From the NCBI GenBank assembly GCA_947471745.1, contig CANJKZ010000783.1:1190501-1254500 (forward strand): a stretch of 64,000 bases of DNA. Reading direction: 5' to 3'. The position numbers and the translations under genes are program-made. This DNA is from Closterium sp. Naga37s-1. Its lineage: Eukaryota > Streptophyta > Zygnematophyceae > Desmidiales > Closteriaceae. The notes below the pieces were generated by a model that was not told the DNA's origin, made no database searches, and was given only the letters and a program-made list of their open reading frames with translations. How positions within the stretch are numbered: position 1 is the stretch's first letter; each line of letters opens with the position of its first letter. Below are positions 51,001 to 64,000 of the stretch, one piece after another.

Positions 51001-52608
51001 CCGCACGTGGGGTCGCTGTCATATGCACCGTCCCTGCACCCCGTTGTAGTCACCACCACCTCGTACGGCCGGCCATTGAAGGACTGCCACGTGGCAGGCA
51101 GAGAGAGGAGAGGGGGGGAGGGAGGGGGGGAGGGGGGGGGGGGGGGACTTCAAGAAAAACAAGAAAACCGGCCCAGCATGCGGAAGAGCCAAGCCTTAGC
51201 GGAGTGGATGCGGGCTGCCTGAGCCATTGTAATGCGTGCCTCGGCACGAAAGAAGATCTGGGCTTTGCGTCATTTTCATTTCTTACCCGACGCAAGAAAG
51301 GAGGTCAACACTGTAGCTTGTTGCCAGCACTACATCAGTCTTACCTGCAGGAACGTGAGAGGGTACACGGCATATACCGGTGTCTTCACCACGGTGATCT
51401 TCACAGGGTCTGCCAACCGCCTCTCCACTCCCTCCCCTCCTCCTGCCCCTCCTCCTGCCACAGTGCCATTCCCTCCTCCGCCGTCCCTGCCCTTGGTGGT
51501 GTTTTCTCCCTTGCTGCTGTCTCCATTCCTTCCACCAGCAGCGCCGCCTGTGCTGTCACTGACTCGAGTCAGCACTGCTTCTATTGCCTCTGTCCCAAGC
51601 GTCTGGAGGGGAGAAGGGAGAATAGGAGGCACAAGAGGAGGGAGGAACAAGAGAGTGGGTGAATTAAAGTCGGCATGGGCGTCACCTTCTCATGCAAGGC
51701 ACTTGTGCTGTTTCCAAAGGGGTTTAGGTTTCCTGGCTCTGAGACGTCTCTAGTTTTGAGTCGTCCCAGAACTCGTTTCCTGGGTAAAATTCTGGGAGAA
51801 GCAGGCCTGTGGACTCAAGTGAGATTGAACTTTTGAGAATTCTCGAAAGGTCAATCAAAATTCCGGGTGAAGCAGGCCTGTTTTGAGTCGTCCCAAAACT
51901 CGTTTCCTGGGTAGCATTATGGGTGAAGCAGGCCTGTGGACTCAAGTGAGAGCACAAACCTCTTCCTGCACTTGACCGTCCTGGCCTTCTGCAGCATTTT
52001 CTGCAAGAAGAGGGTAACCTGGCTGGCATCAACTGAATGAATACCATGTGCACTCACATGCCCGTTGGAGACAGCAAGGGACAGCACGATTTTCTTCCTA
52101 CACTTGACCGACTTGGCCCCGTCTGGTACATACTTCAAAGAGAGGGGTCACCTCACCTGGCAGCAACTGAATGGATAATCTGTGGGGGACTCACATGACC
52201 GTTGGAGACAGCAAGCGAGAGCACGATCTTCTTCCTGCACTTCACCGACTTGGCCCCGTCCGGTATGTAACTCGGCTGCTGCTGCTCCCCTCCTCCCCAA
52301 CCTCCCCCAGGCACTGTTCCTGCTGGACCGTACCCCACTCTTCCATCTCCAATTCCAGCAGTAGCTCCTCCAGCAACCCTCACACCAACAGCACTCGAAC
52401 CATCAGCATCCGTACCAGCAAGCCCCCCATCAGCCACACACATAGTGAGGTCGCTCTTAGCAATGATGCCTGCTGCACACAGCAGCACACCCCTCAATAG
52501 TTTCCCGTCCGTCCAATCCCCACCAAGCACGATCTGGTCCGTCCATTTGCTGACATCCAGCAACAGCAGAGCCACGAAGAGCAAGATGTGCCGACATGCT
52601 CGATGCAT
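21088..52608 (-). CDS. HAP2: HAP2/GCS1 gamete membrane fusogen, 16 exons
   Basis: Single-pass membrane protein that fuses gametes. Exons in transcript order: 52608-52195, 51602-51345, 51083-50958, 49884-49779, 49368-49326, 48868-48781, 47781-47601, 46452-46301, 45874-45794, 44344-44244, 43691-43574, 42079-42044, 41889-41796, 41509-41311, 38502-38402, 21701-21088. All phases match and give 903 aa. Visible: signal peptide (HILLFVALLLLDV), KKIVLSLAVSNG, AVYPLTFLQ, CGWFLYPDG, FCCSCSGG, HCLRFNDTW, LVGDFLTYTQLPNLSD, SLDGSECSKVG, CLSNQLLDF, IAADDVTFIKN, NNGSLDADF, NCSSGV, TTNATVDN, SFFGMACFVTHACW, then a transmembrane segment (FAGAIAVILIILA + ALITLALLH) split between the last two exons, and a ~190-residue Gly/Glu/Ser-rich cytoplasmic tail. 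Order and spacing follow Arabidopsis HAP2. The last intron (38401-21702) is 16.7 kb, nearly all minisatellite. Some acceptors and the tail end would benefit from cDNA. Confidence 0.92.
21702..21942 (-). repeat. acceptor-side copies of the last HAP2 exon with palindromes
   Basis: In transcript direction, two copies of a CTCCCCTTCTCCCTCCTGCA-like segment (21935-21890 and 21830-21780) precede the true exon at 21701, which contains the same phrase further in. Between them lies the palindromic stretch GAGACGTCTCAAAAG / GAAACGTCTCAAAAC (21853-21890). A lone array unit with AAGCTTACCTGCGA sits at 21839-21853. Confidence 0.75.
21943..36125 (-). repeat. 14.2-kb array of ~788 copies of an 18-bp splice-donor unit
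   Basis: Plus-strand unit CACAAGCATACCTGCTTG; on the HAP2 strand it reads CAAGCAG|GTATGCTTGTG, i.e. the 5' splice site of the transmembrane exon plus 11 intronic bases. Two variants differ by G/A (CTTGCACAAG or CTTACACAAG): G at 21943-23280, A briefly near 23290-23350, G to 23990, A at 24000-26400 (one exception near 25790), mixed at 26400-29040, G at 29040-36125. Blocks in the mixed zone recur about 0.74 kb apart (27300 and 28040). Units with single-base indels cluster at 29030-30300. Since 18 is six codons, all frames but those with stops stay open for kilobases on both strands; this is not coding evidence. Confidence 0.97.
36121..38400 (-). repeat. 120-bp array, 19 copies, each with a potential 30-nt transmembrane mini-exon
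   Basis: Nineteen exact 120-bp units (36121, 36241 ... 38281) end against the real transmembrane exon at 38402. On the HAP2 strand each holds TATGACACTTTGCAG|CCATAGCAG... with the last 30 nt of that exon and its donor GCAG|GTATGC or GTAAGC, then about 90 bp of intron. Units from about 37561 read ATT in place of ATA (both Ile) and later units carry AAGCTTACC, giving the donor GTAAGC. Confidence 0.96.
38503..38885 (-). repeat. acceptor-side copies of the HAP2 transmembrane exon
   Basis: Three copies of the exon start, coding FFGMAHFATHACWGRF, FFGMASFVTHTCWGRF-like and a more altered HHSSAWPARSLMP-frame version, lie at about 38560-38640, 38690-38755 and 38810-38875, upstream of the real exon (38502) in transcript direction. 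Each is preceded by a short pyrimidine-rich segment. Confidence 0.85.
38921..40975 (-). repeat. 111-bp donor array in HAP2 with internal hairpin, ~18 copies
   Basis: On the HAP2 strand each unit ends ATGCAG|GTGGGTCAGAAGC. Every unit contains the near-perfect hairpin formed by CTGCAGGGTGTTTTGAGAA and its complement. The two units nearest the true exon (about 40770 and 40880) read TCTCAAAAACACC, the other 16 TCTCAGAAACACC, so a decayed version was amplified. The distal edge is a perfect TTTTGAGGCGCCTCAAAA at 38921-38938. Confidence 0.95.
40976..41300 (-). repeat. donor-side copies of HAP2 exon 41509-41311
   Basis: Two copies of the exon's 3' half (GGGCAGTCGGACGGCAAGGC, AACACAACGCTCTTCTCCCC, CCTCnTCC repeats, then GCAG|GTGGGT) lie at about 41276-41115 and 41095-40980 on the minus strand. 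The (GAG)n run, coding poly-Ser on the HAP2 strand, differs in length among copies. Confidence 0.85.
41630..41785 (-). repeat. copy of HAP2 exon 41889-41796 with palindrome at the junction
   Basis: A copy of the exon's 3' part (TTCACCTTTCTGCTGCA to TCTTGG) lies at 41690-41637, with the donor changed from TTG|GTGAG to TTG|GCAGG. Between the two copies is GAGGCGCCTCAAAA at 41772-41785. Confidence 0.8.
42300..43520 (-). repeat. donor-side copies of HAP2 exon 43691-43574
   Basis: About nine copies of the exon end coding RVDIRIANNGSLDADFTLT and its donor ACG|GTA follow the true exon on the minus strand: near 43500, 43370, 43230, 43095, 42970, 42765, 42640, 42490 and 42350. Three consecutive ones share a 135-bp unit including GAATAGAGTAAATATATATT. 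The last is truncated and mutated (GCATCTAGAGAGCC). Confidence 0.9.
43740..44110 (-). repeat. acceptor-side copies of HAP2 exon 43691-43574 and TCGA-core palindromes
   Basis: Degenerate copies of the exon start lie at about 43860-43757. A 58-bp direct repeat (AACCGTGGCGCTGATACTGA and onward) occurs at about 43908 and 44046; between the copies are GAGTCGACTC palindromes and arms TAGTGAGTCGACTCAAAAA / CGACTCACTACACGCG repeated twice (43975-44043). Confidence 0.85.
44345..45310 (-). repeat. 119-bp acceptor-side array of HAP2 exon 44344-44244
   Basis: On the minus strand each unit holds CTTGCAG|CCAAACGGCTCCC and the exon start coding PNGSL.IALVVTQRLNSLIT. Five units are almost identical at 119-bp spacing (TATTGTGATG at 44401, 44520, 44639, 44758, 44877); three older ones near 45000-45060, 45125-45190 and 45255-45310 are diverged. 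The near-identical units are closest to the true exon. Confidence 0.92.
45595..45712 (-). repeat. 33-bp perfect inverted repeat made from HAP2 exon sequence
   Basis: Arms 45604-45636 and 45668-45700 are exact reverse complements (left arm begins CAGAACAGACGAACGTCCCG) around a 31-bp loop. The inner arm and loop derive from the end of HAP2 exon 45874-45794 (GCTTTCCAGGGTGGTGAT), which lies just upstream in the transcript. A fold-back event rather than a direct duplication. Confidence 0.9.
46160..46225 (-). repeat. donor-side copy of HAP2 exon 46452-46301
   Basis: Copy of the exon end coding GSCLSNQLLDF with a CAG|GTCAGTTG donor at about 46225-46165; the copy reads GATTTCGCCCAG where the exon has GACTTCGCCCAG. 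Confidence 0.8.
46540..46780 (-). repeat. acceptor-side copies of HAP2 exon 46452-46301
   Basis: Two copies of the exon start coding WLLV(D/E)KER(Y/C)SL(D/G)GSECSKVGT lie at about 46775-46705 and 46612-46545, upstream of the true exon in transcript direction, each preceded by a CCAG acceptor. Confidence 0.88.
46930..47540 (-). repeat. donor-side copies of HAP2 exon 47781-47601
   Basis: Four copies of the exon end coding LPNLSDRLLSVPLQPGSPTF and its donor TCAG|GTGGG lie at about 47530-47460, 47385-47310, 47205-47120 and 47025-46940. The nearer two are closest to each other; the farthest reads GACTCTTCAGGTGG. Confidence 0.9.
47930..48075. repeat. GCGC-core palindromes between direct copies
   Basis: CTTTTTGAGGCGCCTAAAAA and AATTGAGGCGCCTAAAAA (47981-48030) with an inner GCGCCTCAA sit between two copies of CCTAGTCCAGTCCACAATGA-type sequence (47936 and 48044) continuing into TTTCTACGCAC. 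HAP2 intron. Confidence 0.85.
48105..48440 (-). repeat. 88-bp donor-side repeats of HAP2 exon 48868-48781
   Basis: CACCTGCTCGTGAATGAGCC begins units at 48121, 48209, 48297 and 48385 (88-bp period). On the minus strand they read CATGAGCAG-like exon end and GTGCGTGCATGG donor. The 48385 copy extends further into the exon (TCCGACTCACACGAGCAG preceded by ATCACCATCAGCGAGG). Confidence 0.88.
48555..48780. repeat. 28-bp perfect palindromes separating direct repeats
   Basis: The 28-bp palindrome at 48620-48647 (core CTTTTGAGTCGACTCAAAAG extended by TTGA/TCAA) recurs at 48700-48727. Both separate copies of CCAGTCCACTACGACACCTG ... CACATCTGCCCCCAATG (three copies in all, the last running into the exon boundary at 48781). 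Confidence 0.93.
49014..49092 (+). repeat. GGAGT/GGGGA microsatellite in HAP2 intron
   Basis: Runs of GGGGA and then GGAGT in tandem at 5-bp period, within the intron between exons 49368-49326 and 48868-48781. Confidence 0.9.
49369..49640 (-). repeat. 69-bp repeats with palindromes upstream of HAP2 exon 49368-49326
   Basis: Four copies of CTCTGTGATGGGCGGTGGA... to GTGAAACAGAAGCA are joined by three identical 22-bp palindromes ACTTTTGAGGCGCCTCAAAAGT (first at 49426-49447, then 49495-49516 and 49564-49585). The copied unit is the acceptor-side intron sequence. Confidence 0.93.
49960..50765 (-). repeat. 31-bp palindromic arrays and donor-side copies of HAP2 exon 51083-50958
   Basis: Unit TGGTTTTTGAGACGTCTCAC + GTGAAGCGAGG, 31 bp. 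About 7 units at 50171-50380 and 8 units at 50440-50685; each cluster ends in the full palindrome TTTTTGAGACGTCTCAAAAA. They are embedded between decayed copies of the exon end coding CGWFLYPDGTRV (about 50750-50690, 50440-50385, 50165-50110, 50010-49968). Confidence 0.92.
50820..50880 (-). repeat. nearest donor-side copy of HAP2 exon 51083-50958
   Basis: On the minus strand this reads GCTGGTTCCTCTATCCCGAT with AAGCAGCCAAGTGAATC, equivalent to the exon end coding WFLYPDG but with the GT donor displaced. Confidence 0.8.
51725..52145 (-). repeat. donor-side copies of HAP2 exon 1 and ACGT/AATT palindromes
   Basis: The end of exon 1 coding VPDGAKSVKCRKKIVLSLAV and SNGH|GTGAGT is repeated at about 52140-52062, and a shorter copy (VKCRKRFVLSL) at 51985-51945. 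Further on, GGGTGAAGCAGGCCTG segments recur around CTTTTGAGAATTCTCGAAAG (51831-51850) and CTGAGACGTCTCTAG (51739-51753). Confidence 0.82.
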
Positions 52609-54893
52609 TATGGAACTCTGCGATTACCCACGCCTTCTGCTGCTGCTTCTGCGTCTGTTTCTGCTTCTGCTGCCACTTTGGGCCTGCTAATTCCAATGCG
52701 CTGCTGCTGCTTCTGCCACTTTCTCTATCAAATCTGTGTGGTTCGTCCTGTAACGAAATTCAGCACCGAAGTGAACCCTTCCATAACTTATTCCACGCCG
52801 TTATACCCTACTACGCCACATCACTGTGAGGCACTAGCCGGCAATTCGCAAGAGACACTAGCCGAGAGAAACCGGCAGCTAGATTCTTCATGAAAAAGAG
52901 AAGAAGAAAACAACTTGCTTTATGAAGCGTCTAATTCTCTCCGTTCCCTTTCCCTCCCAGTGTCTCTATCTGTCTCCTCTCCCCTCTCCTCTCCCTCTGT
53001 CTCCTCTCCCTCTCCTCTTCTGAAGAGTCCTCCCTGACCCCTGACGTCCCCTCTCCCTCTTCGCTCACTCCCCACGCCTCATTTCATAGTCATGCCTTTA
53101 ATCCCGTCCCGTTGTCGCCTTGAACGACTTTCGCGCGAGTTACAACTTACGATTTCGCAGGTTTCTCAGTGACTTCCCCTCTCCCCTACAGCTGGCATGG
53201 CAGCGCACTTGTTGTTCACGCAGTGTTCGCCCGCCGGAAGCGTGGCATGATGGTATTCAAGTTCGCGTCACGCGGAACTATTAAAACCGGTGGGAAAACG
53301 CTCGGTTCCGTACAAACAGCCGCTCTTGCGACATCATTTCGCGAAGCAATGATTGCTCTGAGCACGGAGGGATTCTTCGCGGATCCGTCGATGAACCGCG
53401 TGACCGTTGGAAGCGAGGCCATTTGCTAGTAGAAGCTCGAGCCGCGAGCACGAGAAAACGACAAGAAAAAAGCCGTTTGAAATAACAGCGAGTTCTTGGG
53501 AAAGGATCGAGCCGCTGGATGCTGTACACCCCGAAGATTCTGTAAAGTTTTCGTAAATTGTTGCAAGTCTCCGAACAAGTGGTTAGCGAGCGAGCCTCAT
53601 TACGGACGTTAACGAGCGGTTGGTTAAGATGAACAGCTCGATTCTTTCGCGACGCTATCATTGGCTATTCAACTAACGGGTTCATTGCATGGAGCCGCGT
53701 AGAACCGTTTGGAGCTGGGAGATGACTTTGACGAGGATGACATTTCCTGAGCTATGTGCGGCACGATCATACACAGGAAGATGCTGCTAAGTACGGTTGA
53801 AACGAAAGTCTCGCAAATGCGTCATTCCTAATGTGAGTGCCGTGCGTGTCGTCATGAGTTCACGTGAAGGCAGGGGAGCCTGAAGGAAATGGACGGAATG
53901 GAAGCCATGGCAGCTGAAGGAAGACAATTCAGTGGAAACTGAACTGCATTGTGCTTGTGCTGGGAACTCGGTTCTGACTGAATTGAACCGAAGCGCTATG
54001 TGTCAGAGAGAGATATCTGCGTTATTGAGAACCCGGGCTAAATAGAATTCGAAGATATTCGGGGTATGTTTCCATTTTCCAGTAGACTGATTTCCAGGGA
54101 GGTTTTTCTCCCAACCCTGATTTTCAGGGTTTTTATCGAGTGCAACTATTTTTTTTTAGTGTAATTTTTTTTTAAGAACAATCATATTCGTTATGAATTC
54201 AGAAAATTTTCATCACTCAAAGAAAAGAAAAGCCATTAAACAGACAGCACTATTGCTATTTATATATGTCTGTAATCAAATCAGGGGAGTGTGGATGTAC
54301 TGATTGGAGGGAGACACCATTATAGCATGTACAGAAATATTTGGTTTCCGTTTGTCCATTTCTGTTGTTTGTATCCAAACCGCAGCGCGAACCCTGGCGA
54401 GGAAGCTGGAGGTCAAGTGCGGAGGCAAAGAAATTGATTGTCATTGACGCGGACCGCGACTTCAACCGGCCAATCGCCACCACCGCTTAACTTCAGGGCA
54501 ACCCCTAACCAGAAGAGAGTCTCGTGTAACTTCGCGACAGTTTCATTCCAGCGAATTCGCATGCTGCCTGATCCGCAAATTGCCGAAATGCTGCATTGCG
54601 AAAGGTCTGCACCGCTTCCCGCACCGCATGTCGGCCAATGTGGACGCGCACACACCCAGTAGTCCCCCAACCCTGTCGGATATAAATGGCGTTTCGTGCC
54701 TCAAGTCCCTCATCGAATCCCATTCGTGCCTCCTCAACTCCTCTCTCATCCCACTTCAATTTCTCTCTTCCCACCCCAATTTCACTCGACTAAGAACATT
54801 CGCGAGCAGTCCAGCCACGCGATCCAGTCTCATTTTCCACAGCTCCCCGAACCAGCAGATTCTTCACGACAATCGTACGCATATTCGCGAAAA
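52609..54893. other. divergent intergenic region between HAP2 and the FAS1 gene
   Basis: Nothing recognisable. A short plus-strand open frame at 53247-53429 (60 aa, starts MMVFKFASRGTI, ends RVTVGSEAIC) follows a pyrimidine tract and CTACAG and might be a small gene or an exon, but has no match I know. The 5' flank of HAP2 and the promoter of the FAS1 gene lie here. Confidence 0.4.
54681..54686 (+). promoter_or_regulatory. TATA box of the FAS1 gene
   Basis: TATAAA in TCGGATATAAATGGCG, 208 bp before the ATG at 54894. The leader between them is pyrimidine- and A-rich without upstream ORFs in good context. Confidence 0.6.
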
Positions 54894-55806
54894 ATGGCCA
54901 GTTCACGGTTCATTCCAATCTTCGGCCTGCTCTGCGTCGTGCTATGCTTCGCCGCCGCTCACGCACAAGCACAAGCGAAGCCCACCAAGGCGCAAATAAA
55001 AGCCGAGCTGCAGAACATGGCGAACGCCATCACCAAGAAGTACCCGCAATACTCTAAATACGCAAAGGACATCAACAAGTACATCGGCCTAGCACGTAAG
55101 GACTTCAAATCATTACATTCTTTTTTTTTCTCTCTCTCTCTCTCATTACGACGTTTAGCCCCGCCTCATTCTCGTTCAAACGCGAGCAGAAAGTCCCTCA
55201 CTTGGAATCGTGAAAGTGCGGCGGGATACCGGCTATCGCGCTCCTCTCTTCAGCTTCGTAGCTGGAATTGATATGCGCATCTCGCCACCTATCAGCTATA
55301 CTCTCTCTACTAGCCCGCGTATTGACAGTATTCGGATCCGCGCTCAGATTCTGTCCCCCCTCTCTCACTCTCTCTCTCCCTCTCCCTCTTTTCCCCTCCC
55401 TCTCCTTCTATCTCCAGTGAACTCCAAGTACGATTTCACTGCTCTCAGCGACGCGACCCTCCTACTCCCCAGCGACACGGAGGCCCAGGCCCTCGCTAAA
55501 AAGGTTCCCGCTAACAACGCCAACATCCCAAAAATCTACAACATCACCGCGTACCACATCATTCGCAAGAAGTACACCGTTCCCGCCCTCACGGCGCTCA
55601 AGAAATCGCAGCCGCTGGGAACGCAGCTGAAGCAGGCGATGTACAAGGTTTCGGTGCAGAATGGTAACACCGTTTCCCTCGCCAAGGCTCCCAACGCCCC
55701 CCCTGCCGCGTGGACGACGATCAAGATCGTACGGCTGTACGCTGGGCCGTACTTCATCGCCCACGGCGTGGATAAAGTCCTGATTCCTCCTAACACCAAA
55801 GTGTAA
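54894..55806 (+). CDS. secreted single-domain fasciclin (FAS1) protein
   Basis: Extracellular adhesion-type or wall-associated protein. Exon 1 54894-55095, donor GCAC|GTAAGG; exon 2 55418-55806, acceptor CTCCAG|TGAAC; phase 1; 196 aa. The start context is AAAAATGGCC. A signal peptide is clear (ASSRFIPIFGLLCVVLCFAAAHAQA). The FAS1 fold follows: FTALSDATLLLPSD near residues 73-86 (H1-like box), YHIIRKKYTVPAL, and the closing GVDKVLIPP near the C-terminus (H2-like box). One domain only, shorter than land-plant fasciclin-like arabinogalactan proteins, with no Pro-rich region and no GPI signal. The intron has a CT-rich tract but no duplicated exon edges, unlike its neighbours. Confidence 0.85.
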
Positions 55807-56893
55807 CCCTTGAGGATACTTGAACGTGGCTCGGTCCTCAGTTGACAGTCAGTCGTGCTGCTGGTTCAACCTCTGAACTCGAGATGACTGGCGGTCAACT
55901 GAGCATCAAGGCATATTCTCATAGGGGCCTTGTGAGGCCAGTTTATGACGATGTCACGATGTACAGCAATCAACCCTATCTATTACCGTACCTTCAGTAT
56001 AGTACTTATTTCCAGTCTTTCAAACTTCGTGAAAGGTCTCTGTGTTATTGAAGTTGCTGCGGAACCAGAGAAGGTCCATCAGGCCTGGAGCCATCAGTCT
56101 ACCGCATACCACAGCCATCAGTCCATCAGTCCATCAGTCTACCGCATCAGGCTTGACTCGTTCCAATACCTAACCTATCAAGGCCTGCTCCCAGCGCTGC
56201 AGCATGATTTTGAACTTCCAGAGAGCCCTATGTACCAAGTACACCTACATCTGCATCTTAGAGCAAACAAACACAAAAAAATGCTTATAGTGAAAATCGG
56301 ATGGAGACAACATTGAAAAAACATAAAACCATCAGATAAGTGTGTAACAATAGCCCCATGGAGTGAGGGCTGAGCTGTTCCAACCTTGCTTTCTAACTTG
56401 ACGTGTCCTATACGCCGACCAATGGCCAAGAAGGGCCACATCTGGGAGTGTAGGTGTATATTCCAGTCTAACTGCTGGTTGACTGGTTGAGTGTGGTTGA
56501 GTATTGTTGAATGTGGTTGGATGTGGTTGAATGTGGTTGACGAGGCTTGATCAGTGAGCGGGGAGTGGCACGGCTGGGAGGATAAGTCCAAGCAGGCAAT
56601 CAAGGGATTCGGTAGTAACCCCCAGCAGTTCGCACATCTCCCGGGACCATGGCAGCACGTAGAGGTCACTCAGATTCATAGCGTTTGATCAAGATCGAGT
56701 GCAGTTGGGTGCGGTGGAGCGAGGTTTGATCAGTGAGCTGGAAGAAGAACGGCTGGGAGGATGAGGCCGAGCAATCAATCAGGCGACTTAGTGGTGACCC
56801 CCAGCAGTTCGCACATCTCCCGGGACGGGACCACGGCAGCACGTTTAGCTTGCTCAGGTTCACAGCGGTTGAGAGCGATCGAGTAAGGTTTGA
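55807..56893. other. convergent intergenic region with copies of the FPA-like terminal exon
   Basis: After the FAS1 stop no gene is seen to about 56500. At 56530-56660 and 56690-56865 are two copies, on the minus strand, of the end of the FPA-like last exon (coding CTACGTGCTGCCATGGTCCC-type sequence, then TGGCGAACTGCTGGGGG and GATTGATTGC), decaying away from the real exon at 57094-56894. A TGTGGTTGAATG short repeat lies at 56480-56535. Confidence 0.7.

Positions 56894-64000
<7,107 letters not shown>

Noticed and set aside
53169-53429. Small secreted or regulatory protein between HAP2 and FAS1
   Set aside because: Only an unremarkable 60-codon ATG frame without recognisable homology, hence left as a note in the intergenic entry.

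Overview
The window is eukaryotic nuclear DNA with spliced genes, GT-AG introns, TATA boxes and AATAAA poly(A) signals. The gene set points to the green lineage, most likely a streptophyte (charophyte-grade) alga: a HAP2/GCS1 gamete fusogen, an FPA-like RRM/SPOC protein, an F-box/leucine-rich-repeat protein, a secreted FAS1 protein, and PCCB, which land plants generally lack. The species is inferred, not proven.

Layout. 266-6294 (+): 3' part of PCCB, the propionyl-CoA carboxylase beta subunit, six exons. 7502-13038 (+): FAD-dependent monooxygenase, five exons, 523 aa. 15200-17948 (+): intronless F-box/LRR gene with two frame breaks. 18552-19911 (-): two-exon gene of unknown function, 403 aa. 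21088-52608 (-): HAP2/GCS1, which I resolve into 16 exons whose phases all fit and which give 903 aa. 54894-55806 (+): secreted single-FAS1 protein, two exons, 196 aa. 56894-64000 (-): FPA-like gene, 5' end outside the window. No operon-like cooperation is expected among these nuclear genes; HAP2 and FPA-like suggest a reproductive and RNA-processing gene neighbourhood only by coincidence.

The striking property is repeat structure. In PCCB, the monooxygenase, HAP2 and FPA-like, almost every exon-intron junction, and the 3' end of several genes, carries tandem partial copies of the exon end. Donor-side copies lie downstream of the true exon, acceptor-side copies upstream of it, and copies decay with distance. 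Some are amplified into minisatellites whose unit is the 5' splice site itself: 26 bp (921-1140), 20 bp (2601-3254), 33 bp (11461-11625), 111 bp (38939-40975), 120 bp (36121-38400) and a 14.2-kb array of about 788 copies of an 18-bp unit (21943-36125). The last two sit inside the HAP2 intron that interrupts the transmembrane segment.

A second, linked signature is a dispersed palindrome, TTTTGAG-NNNN-CTCAAAA, with a self-complementary core (GCGC, ACGT, TCGA or AATT). At a dozen or more places it lies exactly between two direct copies of a duplicated exon edge. Together these suggest an undescribed palindrome-associated process that duplicates exon borders.
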